From Crocosphaera watsonii WH 8501 (GTDB lineage: Bacteria; Cyanobacteriota; Cyanobacteriia; Cyanobacteriales; Microcystaceae): a stretch of DNA of 64,000 nucleotides. Location: positions 372,001 through 436,000 of the forward strand of contig NZ_AADV02000001.1 in assembly GCF_000167195.1 (NCBI RefSeq). The letters run 5' to 3'. The position numbers were made by a program, and so were the translations under genes. Of this stretch, positions 20,479-30,059 are shown piece after piece; within the stretch, counting starts at the first letter, position 1; every line of letters starts with the position of its first letter. The notes below the pieces were generated by a model. That model was not told the origin of the DNA. It saw only the letters and a list, made by a program, of their open reading frames with translations, and ran no database searches.

Positions 20479-21494
20479 AAAGGTAAAGATAATTGTTGAG
20501 GAAGCGTATATTTTTTAAGTTCTCTGGCTGATAAGCGATAACTAGATTCTAAATAATTACGGACACTTTTTGCTAAATAAAAAGCTAATAGTGGAGACAC
20601 AGCATTACCAATCTGATTATAAGAACTTGTTTCACTTCCATAAAATTCAAACCAGTCTGGAAAACTTTGTAACCGCGCTGCTTCTCGAATTGATAAACGT
20701 CTTCTTCTACCATCGGGAAGTTTAATTCTGTGCATATCTCCTGTTGCACCTGCTAAATTACGACAAGTTAAAGTCCTTGCTTGTTTATCTAAATGTAAAT
20801 CACGAGGCCGTTTACAACAAGATGCTTTCTCATATTTAGCAATATATTTATCCATGCTAGGAGTTAAAAATTTAGAGTCAGGTAACACTTGAAATGCTAA
20901 TTCTCCTAATGCTTCTCCTGCTGTAATTCTCTTAGCTGAAATTTGAGGAAACTGGAATTTTCCTCGATGTCCAACTACCATTAATCTTTCTCTATTTTGA
21001 GGAACTCCGAAATCAACAGAATTTAATAGTTTCCATTCAATAATGTAGCCTAAATCTTGTAATGATTGTGTTATCTTATCAAAATACCATTTATTTTTGT
21101 ATAGTAACCCTCTCACATTTTCAAATAACCAAATATCAGGCTTAACCTGTTTAATGGCATTGATAAAAATAGGAAAACCATCTCGTGAATCTCTTAGACC
21201 TTTTTGTTTTCCCCCAACACTAAATGGTTGGCAAGGTGGTCCACCAATGATGACAGATGCACCCGATAATTTACTATTAACTGTTAATTCTATTTGCTCA
21301 CATTTACCCCGTAAATTCTTTTCATAACTATGACAACAATCTTGCTCTTTCTCAAATCCGTAAGTCTCAAATCCTTGCGCTTCAAATCCCAAAGATAAAC
21401 CACCACACCCTGCAAACAAATCTAACACTAAATGAGATTTTAGCTGTTGTGGTTTCAAAATGTTATTAATTTGATTGATATAATTAGTTAACAT
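20475..21494 (-). CDS. DNA (cytosine-5) methyltransferase
   Basis: The 339-residue protein shows all main m5C methyltransferase motifs in order: I LDLFAGCGG (24-32), IV GGPPCQPFS with catalytic Cys88, VI ENV (125-127), VIII QNRER (166-170), IX-like RRLSIREAARLQSFP and X GNAV (297-300). It methylates a cytosine in the target of the overlapping endonuclease. The region between motifs VIII and IX, the recognition domain, is short (about 90 residues). Intact; it diverges from shc across a 166-bp gap. Confidence 0.9.
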   Translation of the reverse strand: MLTNYINQINNILKPQQLKSHLVLDLFAGCGGLSLGFEAQGFETYGFEKEQDCCHSYEKNLRGKCEQIELTVNSKLSGASVIIGGPPCQPFSVGGKQKGLRDSRDGFPIFINAIKQVKPDIWLFENVRGLLYKNKWYFDKITQSLQDLGYIIEWKLLNSVDFGVPQNRERLMVVGHRGKFQFPQISAKRITAGEALGELAFQVLPDSKFLTPSMDKYIAKYEKASCCKRPRDLHLDKQARTLTCRNLAGATGDMHRIKLPDGRRRRLSIREAARLQSFPDWFEFYGSETSSYNQIGNAVSPLLAFYLAKSVRNYLESSYRLSARELKKYTLPQQLSLPL

Positions 21495-21660
21495 GGAAAA
21501 ATAATTTTTGTTCCTTCTATTTAATAATAGCAGTAAGGCGATTATAGATATAAAATGAAAACAAAGAAATAATAAATATTATCGTTTGTGGACAAACCGT
21601 CATGATCCTTAGTTTCTTGCTACCCTATAGAAATATGTAAGGAGTGTAACGGAATCATCA

Positions 21661-23598
21661 ATGCAAACGCAAGATAGACTAACTCAAAAACAACCTTTAT
21701 CCCTCAAAGATGCTATCACTGCCAGTCAAAATTATTTATTGTCCCTACAATACCCCCAAGGGTACTGGTGGGCAGAATTAGAGTCTAATATTACCTTAAC
21801 CGCGGAAACGGTTCTACTCCATAAAATTTGGGGAACCGACAAAACTCGTCCCTTACACAAGGTAGAAGCTTATTTACGTCAACAACAACGGGAACATGGG
21901 GGTTGGGAACTCTTCTATGGAGACGGTGGAGAAATAAGTACCTCCGTGGAAGCATACATGGCCTTGCGTTTATTAGGGGTTCCCCAAGATGATCCGGCCT
22001 TAATTCGTGCTAAAGATTTTATTATTAGTAAAGGGGGTATCAGCAAAACCCGAATTTTTACTAAGTTTCATCTTGCTTTAATTGGTTGTTACGACTGGAA
22101 AGGAATTCCCTCTATTCCCCCCTGGATAATGTTGTTTCCTGATAGTTTTCCCTTCACTATCTATGAAATGGCAAGTTGGGCAAGGGAAAGCACCGTTCCC
22201 CTAATTATTGTCTTTAACGATAAGCCCGTTTTTTCAGTCGATCCTGTCTTTAATCTGGATGAATTATATGCAGAAGGAGTAGAAAATGTCAAGTATGAAT
22301 TACCGAAAAATAATAATTGGGGTGACATCTTTTTAGGAATAGATCAAGTCTTTAAATTTGCAGAACAGGTTGACTTAGTTCCCTTCCGAAAAGAAGGACT
22401 AAAAGCAGCAGAGAAATGGATTTTAAACCATCAACAAGAAACAGGAGATTGGGGTGGAATTATGCCCCCAATGTTGAATTCTTTACTCGCTTTTCGTACC
22501 CTAAATTATGATGTCAATGACCCCTCAGTTAAACTAGGTTTTGAAGCGATTGATCGCTTTTCTATTGAAGAAGATGATACTTATCGTTTACAAGCCTGTG
22601 TGTCTCCTATATGGGATACAGCTTGGTGTGTACGAGCATTAACGGATTCGGGTTTAGAGAAAGATCATTTTTCCCTAGTAAAAGCAGGGAAATGGTTATT
22701 AGATAAACAAGTCATGGAATATGGAGATTGGGCAGTTAAAAATAAAGCAGGAAAACCCGGCGGATGGGCTTTTGAATTTACCAATCGTTTCTATCCTGAC
22801 CTCGATGACTCTGCTACAGTAGTAATGGCATTAAACGGTATCAAATTACCCGATGAAGCACGCAAACAAGCAGCCATCAATCGCTGTTTACAATGGATAG
22901 AAACCATGCAATGTAAAGAGGGTGGTTGGGCAGCTTTTGATCTCAATAACGATCAAGCTTGGTTAAACGAAGTCCCTTACGGGGATTTAAAAGCTATGAT
23001 CGATCCTAACACCGCAGATGTCACCGCTAGGGTAGTAGAAATGTTAGGAAGTTGCGATTTAGAAATAGAAAGCGATCGCCTTAATAAATCTCTCAATTAT
23101 CTTTATAAAGAACAGGAAAAAGATGGTAGTTGGTTCGGTCGTTGGGGTGTAAACTACATTTATGGAACCAGTGGGGTATTATCCGCATTAGCTGTTATTA
23201 ACCCCGAAAAACATAAAACCCAAATGGAACAGGGAATTAACTGGTTATTAAGCTGTCAAAATAAAGACGGAGGATGGGGAGAAACTTGTCGGAGTTATAA
23301 CGATCCAAGTCTTAAAGGAAAAGGAGTTAGTACCCCTTCCCAAACAGCTTGGTCCCTCATCGGTTTATTAGATGCAGGAGAAGCATTAAATAAGTTTGAA
23401 ACAGATGCGATCGAACGAGGAGTTAACTATTTATTAGACACTCAAACCGAAGAAGGAACCTGGGAAGAATCAGAATTTACTGGAACTGGTTTCCCCTGTC
23501 ATTTCTATATCCGTTATCATTTCTATCGTCATTATTTTCCCTTAATTGCTTTAGGACGTTATCAAAACCTGAGTTCGGAGTTCGGAGTTCGGAGTTAG
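21661..23598 (+). CDS. shc: squalene-hopene cyclase
   Basis: The 645-residue protein has the catalytic DxDD motif at residues 380-383 (YPDLDDSATVVMAL) and several QW motifs such as KDGGWGETCRSY and KDGSWFGRWG. This identifies the class II triterpene cyclase that turns squalene into hopene/diplopterol at the membrane, the first step of hopanoid synthesis. An AGGAG-like site precedes the ATG by about 13 bp. The stop codon lies inside a heptamer repeat (GAGTTCG), so the last residues (SSEFGVRS) are repeat-encoded and unlikely to matter for function. Confidence 0.93.
   Translation: MQTQDRLTQKQPLSLKDAITASQNYLLSLQYPQGYWWAELESNITLTAETVLLHKIWGTDKTRPLHKVEAYLRQQQREHGGWELFYGDGGEISTSVEAYMALRLLGVPQDDPALIRAKDFIISKGGISKTRIFTKFHLALIGCYDWKGIPSIPPWIMLFPDSFPFTIYEMASWARESTVPLIIVFNDKPVFSVDPVFNLDELYAEGVENVKYELPKNNNWGDIFLGIDQVFKFAEQVDLVPFRKEGLKAAEKWILNHQQETGDWGGIMPPMLNSLLAFRTLNYDVNDPSVKLGFEAIDRFSIEEDDTYRLQACVSPIWDTAWCVRALTDSGLEKDHFSLVKAGKWLLDKQVMEYGDWAVKNKAGKPGGWAFEFTNRFYPDLDDSATVVMALNGIKLPDEARKQAAINRCLQWIETMQCKEGGWAAFDLNNDQAWLNEVPYGDLKAMIDPNTADVTARVVEMLGSCDLEIESDRLNKSLNYLYKEQEKDGSWFGRWGVNYIYGTSGVLSALAVINPEKHKTQMEQGINWLLSCQNKDGGWGETCRSYNDPSLKGKGVSTPSQTAWSLIGLLDAGEALNKFETDAIERGVNYLLDTQTEEGTWEESEFTGTGFPCHFYIRYHFYRHYFPLIALGRYQNLSSEFGVRS
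23571..23596 (+). repeat. heptanucleotide tandem repeat at the shc stop
   Basis: Three units of GAGTTCG plus a partial unit overlap the last codons of shc. Short tandem heptamers of this kind (STRR-like) are common in cyanobacterial genomes and change gene ends by slippage. Confidence 0.8.
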
Positions 23599-23785
23599 GA
23601 ATTATGTCTTTTTCTGTTGCCTAATAATGATAAATAAATATCCATTAGTAACAGAAAATATTACACTTTTCAGACTTGTAGGGGTTTAGCATTGCTAAAC
23701 CCTTAACTATTGCCTTCTGACTTTTAATTGATTAATATAAAATTGACCAATAGGCAATTATTCTATAAAATAGTCTTTGTCAAAT

Positions 23786-24328
23786 ATGTTTAAAATAAGC
23801 CAATTATTTCGTTTTAAACGCTCAAATCTTTTATATTTAGTAATTTCCTTAATTATCCTGTTGTGGTGTATGAGTGTAGGTTGGGCTTTTAACCGAGCAT
23901 TGGGAGCAAGTCCTAGCCATACTTTAGCCCAACTTAGCCCCAATCGTCCCACCGTCCAAGCAGGAAAGGAACTCTATGAAAAAACTTGTGCCGGCTGTCA
24001 TATTCCTATTCCAGCAGAAGTGTTACCCACAGAAACCTGGCAGCAACTTTTAGAGAACCCTCAAAAACATTATGGTACCTCTGTGCCTAATATGATTCGT
24101 TTAACTCAAGTATTAATCTGGGATTATCTGAAAACCAATTCTCGCCCTATTTTGCTCAAAGGTTCGCCGATTCCTTATTATGTAGAACAATCCCAGTATT
24201 TTACCATTCTTCATCCCCGTGTAGAGTTTAAGGAACCTATCACAACTCAAAGCTGTGTACTCTGTCATACTGGTATCAAAGACTTTAACTATCGTCGTTT
24301 AACCGCAGAATGGGAAGATGCACCTTGA
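23786..24328 (+). CDS. dihaem cytochrome c, membrane-anchored or exported
   Basis: From the ATG at 23786 the protein has 180 residues. An N-terminal hydrophobic segment (residues 13-35) serves as signal or anchor, and two haem c sites follow, CAGCH (68-72) and CVLCH (157-161). This is the plan of small dihaem cytochromes c that carry electrons in the periplasm or lumen. The partner is unknown. A TTG three codons upstream is a less likely start. The gene is 188 bp after shc and converges on rluB across a heptamer repeat. Confidence 0.8.
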   Translation: MFKISQLFRFKRSNLLYLVISLIILLWCMSVGWAFNRALGASPSHTLAQLSPNRPTVQAGKELYEKTCAGCHIPIPAEVLPTETWQQLLENPQKHYGTSVPNMIRLTQVLIWDYLKTNSRPILLKGSPIPYYVEQSQYFTILHPRVEFKEPITTQSCVLCHTGIKDFNYRRLTAEWEDAP

Positions 24329-24329
24329 A

Positions 24330-24364
24330 CAGTTATCAGTGATCAGTGAACAGTGAACAGTTAA
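24330..24364. repeat. heptamer repeat between cytochrome c and rluB
   Basis: Five consecutive 7-mers of the form CAGTKAW lie between the two convergent genes; the last unit includes the rluB stop codon (24361-24363). Same class of STRR-like repeat as at the shc end but with a different unit. Confidence 0.75.
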
Positions 24365-25134
24365 AGTTTTCCTTTGTTTTCAATGATCAGGTTGGCACGA
24401 TCTTTAAGAAAATCAATTTCTGAAGGGGTTAGTAAACGATAATGTCCACTGGATAAACTGTTTTTATGGTTAGGAGAGAGACAGAGTGAGTCAATGGCAG
24501 TACGATGGAGTCTTAGGACACGGAAACCTAGTTGTTCAACAATGCGACGAATCTGACGATTTCTGCCTTCAGTTAAAACTACTTTTAGCTGAGTTTGTTG
24601 AGCAGAACGACGAATCACCTCTACCTCAGCAGGTAACGTCTTTTTGCCCATGAGTATCACCCCTTCACGCCATTGTTGTAGGGTTTCTTCTGGGGGATGT
24701 CCTTTGACTAAAACTTCGTAGGTTTTTGGTAAATGATAACGAGGGTGGGTTAATTTTAGGGTCAAGTCTCCATCATTGGTTAATAATAACGCTCCAGAAG
24801 AGTTAAAATCCAGTCTTCCTACGGGATGAATACCAGTTCCTTGAGTTAACTTTTTCGGCAATAAATCTAAGACAATAGAACGGTTTTGGGGATCATCGCA
24901 GGTAGAAACCACCCCCACCGGTTTATTCAGCAAAATATAGATTAATTTTGGCCGTTTATTGGGTTGAATGAGTTTGCCATCTACTTCCAGGCGATCGCAA
25001 CTTGGATCGGCTTTATCTCCTAAAGTGACTATTTTCCCATTTAACTTAACTCTTCGGGCCAATATCATATCTTCGGCACGACGACGGGAAGCAACTCCCC
25101 ATTGAGATAAAATTTTTTGTACCCGTTCAAGCAT
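24361..25134 (-). CDS. rluB: ribosomal large-subunit pseudouridine synthase, RluB/RsuA family
   Basis: The 257-residue protein begins with an S4 RNA-binding domain ([21 protein letters not shown]). It has the RsuA-family catalytic block [20 protein letters not shown] with the active Asp, and the C-terminal [21 protein letters not shown] motif. The family isomerises one uridine in rRNA; RluB acts on 23S helix 89. RluE/RluF/RsuA cannot be fully excluded, but the S4 domain excludes RluE. It follows pyk on the same strand with a dispersed repeat in the gap. Confidence 0.85.
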   Translation of the reverse strand: MLERVQKILSQWGVASRRRAEDMILARRVKLNGKIVTLGDKADPSCDRLEVDGKLIQPNKRPKLIYILLNKPVGVVSTCDDPQNRSIVLDLLPKKLTQGTGIHPVGRLDFNSSGALLLTNDGDLTLKLTHPRYHLPKTYEVLVKGHPPEETLQQWREGVILMGKKTLPAEVEVIRRSAQQTQLKVVLTEGRNRQIRRIVEQLGFRVLRLHRTAIDSLCLSPNHKNSLSSGHYRLLTPSEIDFLKDRANLIIENKGKL

Positions 25135-25166
25135 TATTCACGCACTCTACAGGAATATTTCAGCTA

Positions 25167-25238
25167 CAGTGGTGGGTTACGACGGATTCTTATATTCCTG
25201 TAATAATCCTGTATTGTAGCCGTCTAACCCACCCTACT
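25167..25238. repeat. dispersed palindromic repeat (GTGGGTTA ... TAACCCAC)
   Basis: About 70 bp with complementary ends (GGTGGGTTACGACGG and CCGTCTAACCCACC) fill the pyk-rluB gap. A diverged copy in reverse orientation lies at 63470-63536, including the shared core AGAATATAAGAATCC or its complement. It looks like a small non-coding mobile repeat. Confidence 0.75.
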
Positions 25239-27014
25239 TCACTTATTGCCGTTATTATTACTCGTAACCAGACCCGAATAAACCTGGCCTTTTTCAGCAT
25301 CAACCGTAATAATTGCCCCTTCTCTAATATTAGCCGTTGCCTCCTTAAAATCAATAATTACAGGAACACCCAACCTTAGTCCAATAACTGCCGCATGGCT
25401 AGTTAAACTTGCTTCTTCGGTAATAATACCCGAAGCTTTACGCATCATTTCCACAAACTCCGCATTGGTTCCCGGAACCACCAAAATGTCCCCAGGTTCA
25501 AAATTGCCCAATTCCCTGGCGTTATGAGCAATTCTTGCCCGTCCACTGGCTGCTCCCTGACCAATACCCACACCTTTGCCCAAAACCGCCTTGACCATTT
25601 CTACCTTAATCAAATCCGTAGATCCTGCCACCCCTTGAAGGGTTCCGGCCGTCATCACCACTAGATCCCCATCCTTGAGCCAATTATTTTCTTGGGCCAC
25701 ATTAACCGCAGATTGAAAGGTTTGATTAGGTGAAGCTAAATCAAGCACCAGCAAAGGTTTAACCCCCCAGACTAACTGTAACTGCCTAGCCACATCCACA
25801 TGGGGAGTAACCGCTACAATGGGTATTTGAGGGCGAAACTTAGAAACATTACGGGCCGTTGATCCCGTTTTTGTCAAAGACATAATGGCCGCCGCATTCA
25901 ATTCTTGAGCAATGTGACTAACCGCTGAGGAAATGGAATTAGTGACTGACTGCTTCTTTTCTGAGAGGACTTTAGGGATAGTTGGTTCTCGTTCGATCCT
26001 TTCCGCAATAGTGGCCATAGTTGCCACTGCTTCCACGGGATATTTACCTACAGCAGTCTCGTTGGATAACATTACCGCATCAGTACCATCCAAAATAGCG
26101 TTAGCCACATCGGACACTTCTGCACGGGTGGGACGAGGGTTACTGGCCATACTATCTAACATTTGAGTAGCAGTAATCACCGGAATACCCAAACGATTAG
26201 CCGTAGAAATTAGGCGTTTTTGGAGGATAGGAACATCCTCTGGGGGTAACTCTACCCCTAAATCTCCCCGTGCCACCATTACCCCATTACACAAGGAGAG
26301 AATTTCTTCCATATCCTCGATGGCCTCGTGTTTTTCAATTTTGGCAATGACAGGAACATTTTTGCCGGCACTAGCAATCAATCCCTTAATTTCGAGAATA
26401 TCTTGAGGGTTTCTCACAAAACTCAAGGCCACCCAGTCTACTCCTTGATCTAAACCAAACATCAAATCCCGTTTATCTTTCTCCGTTAAAGCCTTCACGG
26501 ATAAATAAACCCCTGGAAAATTTACCCCTTTGCGATCGGACAACACACCCCCAACCACAACCCGACAATGAAGATCCTTATTCTCCTTATCCACTTTCTC
26601 CACTAGCATTTCTACTTTGCCATCATCCATTAAAATTCTCGCCTTCTCAGGCACTTCATCGGCCAGATGCTCATAGGAGACATAACTGATAGTTTGATTG
26701 CATTCAACTTCACGACTGGTCAAGATAAAAACATCCCCTGGTTGAACGGTAATTGGTCCGTTGGCAAATTGACCCAGACGAATTTTTGGCCCCTGTAAGT
26801 CCTGTAAAATAGCCACTGGTTGATTTAATTCAAAAGCCGTTTGACGAATCAGGCGAATACTATTTTGATGATAGTCATGATCATTATGAGAAAAATTGAG
26901 TCGTAACGTGGTTGCCCCTGCTAAGATCAATTGCCTTAAAATTTCTTTGTTTTGAGTAGCTGGACCGATGGTTGCCACGATTTTTGTGCGACGGGATATA
27001 GAAGAGGATGTCAT
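25239..27014 (-). CDS. pyk: pyruvate kinase with C-terminal PEP-utiliser domain
   Basis: The 591-residue protein starts RRTKIVATIGPATQNKE and has the PK active-site region (VIAKIEKHEAIEDMEEI, GVMVARGDLGVELPPE). An extra C-terminal domain follows, containing GTNAEFVEMMRKASGIITEE and SHAAVIGLRLGVPVI, as in Bacillus and cyanobacterial long-form enzymes. It makes pyruvate and ATP from PEP and ADP in the cytoplasm. Intact, with ATG start. A fragment of a second pyruvate kinase lies at 51625-51726, so the organism once had or still has a paralogue elsewhere. Confidence 0.93.
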   Translation of the reverse strand: MTSSSISRRTKIVATIGPATQNKEILRQLILAGATTLRLNFSHNDHDYHQNSIRLIRQTAFELNQPVAILQDLQGPKIRLGQFANGPITVQPGDVFILTSREVECNQTISYVSYEHLADEVPEKARILMDDGKVEMLVEKVDKENKDLHCRVVVGGVLSDRKGVNFPGVYLSVKALTEKDKRDLMFGLDQGVDWVALSFVRNPQDILEIKGLIASAGKNVPVIAKIEKHEAIEDMEEILSLCNGVMVARGDLGVELPPEDVPILQKRLISTANRLGIPVITATQMLDSMASNPRPTRAEVSDVANAILDGTDAVMLSNETAVGKYPVEAVATMATIAERIEREPTIPKVLSEKKQSVTNSISSAVSHIAQELNAAAIMSLTKTGSTARNVSKFRPQIPIVAVTPHVDVARQLQLVWGVKPLLVLDLASPNQTFQSAVNVAQENNWLKDGDLVVMTAGTLQGVAGSTDLIKVEMVKAVLGKGVGIGQGAASGRARIAHNARELGNFEPGDILVVPGTNAEFVEMMRKASGIITEEASLTSHAAVIGLRLGVPVIIDFKEATANIREGAIITVDAEKGQVYSGLVTSNNNGNK

Positions 27015-27118
27015 AGGGAGCTAATTTAACGAAGAAGCAATTATCAATCTGAAGTTCTTTATCTAGGGTCTCACGAATGGTTACTATAGGTGGGAAAATT
27101 TGTTATTTTCTTAGGGAT

Positions 27119-27182
27119 CTCCCCACTCCCCATCCCCCCGTCTCCCCATCTCCCCGTCTCCCCATCCCCCCATCTCCCCCAA
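27119..27182. repeat. C-rich low-complexity tandem repeat
   Basis: A run of CCCCATCTCCCCGTCT-like units with almost no purines on this strand lies upstream of pyk, in a 300-bp gap that otherwise holds only the end of an IS. Such arrays occur in many unicellular cyanobacteria; no function is evident. Confidence 0.75.
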
Positions 27183-27197
27183 CCGAAATGACTTATT

Positions 27198-28458
27198 TAG
27201 GAGTTACGCATTGACAAATTAACTTAAATATGAGTAGCTTTAAAGAGAGACAACGATCGCTAATTATTAGAGTCATTAAAATTGACGTAATAATAACAAT
27301 AACTAATCTATAAATTAGGCTGATAATTTCAAATTTATTTGCTCTAAAATAAAATTCCGATTAACTTCAATAGACAATTCTCTTTGGAGTTGATACCAAT
27401 TATCAATTAACTCATTAGCTCTCATTAATTCAAGTTTAATAAAAGCCCGTAAAGAACTAAAGAAATGGGTCAATATAGCTTCTGATTTTCTGACTATAAA
27501 TTTATTGATACCACATAATTGTTTGAGCGCACGATGGTAACATTCAATAATCCAATGAGTTGTTTTCAACAAAGTAAATAGAGTTTTATCTGTTTCTCTT
27601 AAGTCTTTATTTTCTTTGTCAAATAAAATATAAAAACGAAGCATCCCGTTTTTGAAATGTTTCTTAAATACTTTAACTTCGCCAAACTCTTTTAAGTAAA
27701 CAATTGTCCCATTTTCCTCTATTTCTAAGCTTTCAACGGATTGATATTGTCCTTTAACGATTGATACTTGTCGATTTTTAGCTATTCCTATCATGAAACC
27801 TAATTCTTGTTTTTTCAAAATTTAAGTTCTCTTTAGATGAATACCAACTATCACCAGTTACATAAATTGGCCTCAGTCCCCAAGCTAAAACTTCCGATAG
27901 CATCATCCGAAAATAATCATTTTAGACAGATTATCTTCTTTATCATAAAGTCGATAATTTAGAGGGACTGAAATTCCATCAGGGTCAGTATATAATAAAG
28001 TAACTAAATTAATTCCTTTGATAGTTTTATGTTTATTTCCTGACCAGAAATAACCAATAAATTTACTTAATTTAGGATTACTATAAAGTTTTTCAATGAC
28101 TGTATCATCAATACTTAAGGTTCCCCCACTCAGTTCAATGTGCTGTTTAAATTCATTGAATAAATCAACAGGTTTATAGCTTTCTCTTAATAAAAAACGG
28201 TTAACACTATCATGAGATAAATCCTCAAATATCTCGGATAAACGATTACAAACCGAATATTTGGATTCAGCAATTAAATAGTAAGTATAGAGTTCTAAAT
28301 GACATTTAGCCGTTGATTTCTTCGTTATAGTTCGGATATCTACCTCCAGTTCTTATAATCCTCTCTATTTTATCAGTTTTTTGCTTTTTGTTAACAGCGA
28401 TCGCTTTCTCTGTTTGGACCATGCACATTGTAAACCATCTGTCAATGCGTAACTCCTA
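27198..28458. mobile_element. IS701/IS4-like element, decayed
   Basis: The ends are perfect inverted repeats TAGGAGTTACGCATTGACA (27198) and its complement (28440-28458). A related element with the same ends bar a few bases lies at 35227-36360. The transposase on the reverse strand is broken. The right end abuts, and probably truncates, the AAA ATPase gene. Confidence 0.8.
27315..28360 (-). pseudogene. IS701/IS4-like transposase, multiply broken
   Basis: The last 167 codons (27315-27818) are open and include HWIIECYHRALKQLCGINKF, the Y-R-E-type region of IS4-superfamily DDE transposases. Upstream, the N-terminal half (with complements of DDTVIEK-like and NKHKTIKGINLVTLLYT-like blocks, 27830-28360) is spread over frames and contains stops. 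The homologue at 35256-36285 gives the expected order. Confidence 0.75.
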
Positions 28459-30059
28459 CTTACTGTAAAAACTAAAAAAAATGATGACTTAGATAAAATT
28501 TTGATTTCTAAAATTACTAAATCTGATGACTTATATGATTATCATCGTCCTTCTCGTCCTGAAAACTTCATTGGGAGAGAAAAAATTAAGCAAGAATTCT
28601 GGGATTTTCTAAATAATGTTAAAACTTCTGAAACTGATCTGAGAATTATTTGTTTTTCTGGTCGTACTGGCCTAGGAAAATCATCTTTGATTGTTAAGTT
28701 AGAAGAAGATTGTTCTACTAAACTAGAATATAAAGATAGGTTTTATATTTATGCAACTGATGTGACAAGTGTTAATGAAAAAACAGCTTTTTAATTTCTT
28801 AATAAAATTATTATTGAAGCTTTTCAAGAAGCCATTAATAAAAAATTTATAAGTTTATCTAATCATAAAATATATATAGAAAGTGTAGAACCACCATTTT
28901 TAGAAAGTCGTTCAATTCGAGAAGCTTTAGACTTCTTGAAATTTAATAATAAAGTATTAGTTATATTTTTTGATCAATTTGAAACAATTTTATCTAAACC
29001 ATCTTTAGATCATTTATTTTTATTATTTGAAAAAATTGTTTATGAAGTTGATGGTCTTAAAAGTGACAATTTAGTGTTAGGATTTTCCTGGCGAACAGAT
29101 ATGATTACATCAATTTCTCATAAAGCTTACCATACATGGCATAATCTAACTAAGTTCCGCAAAGATGTTGAAGTCTCTGAATTTCACCAAGAAGAAGTTA
29201 AAAATTTAATAACTTGTTTTAGTCAAGAAAATTCTTTCAATAAATCTAAAAGAAACATACAATCTTTGTTAAAATCATGCCCAAAATATCCTTGGCTCAT
29301 TAGAAAAATTTGTAGTGCTTTCTATAGCGATATTCTTGATAAATCTGAAGTTATTGAGAATAATTATAAAAAACCAATAACAGAAGATGATATTAAAAAG
29401 TTATTCGATAAAGATTTAGAATCTCTATCAGTGGAAGAAATAGAATGTTTAAAATATATTGCAAAAAATTCACCTGTTAATATGACAAATCTTTGCGAAA
29501 AATATAAATCTAACATTATAGAAGATTTAGCCGACAAAAAATTAATCATCAGAAATGGGAGTAATTATAAGCCTTACTGGGATATTTTTACTGACTATGT
29601 AAACCATGAAAAACTACCTGAATTAACGATAAACTATGTACCAACTCAAACAATTGAAAATTTTATAAGCAAGTTTCGGCAAATGAAAAACAATAAAACA
29701 AGGCAAGAAATCAGAACTATTTTGGATATCTCAGAGAACTCTTTAAAAGGTTTTCTTTCCGATTTTACTACTTTGTTTCCTTGCGAATATAATAGAAACA
29801 GCAAGAAACTTATAATCAGTAATGATAAAATATTAAAGTTCAATGATGCTGAAATTGCGAATTATCTTAGTGAACAATTTAAGAGTCATATAATTTATCA
29901 GAAAATACAGAGAAACCCATCAAAGCTAATTACTGAGGCTCAAATTACTGAATTTTTAGGTGAAGAATATTCAGTTTCAAATACAAGTATCAAAGATTAT
30001 CGAAGTAGATTGTTATCTTGGTTATTTTTTACAGGTTTGATAGAAAAGCGTAGTAATTG

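Noticed and set aside
23571-24364. Short tandem arrays that might be taken for CRISPR repeats
   Set aside because: Units are seven bases with no spacers, and there are no cas genes.
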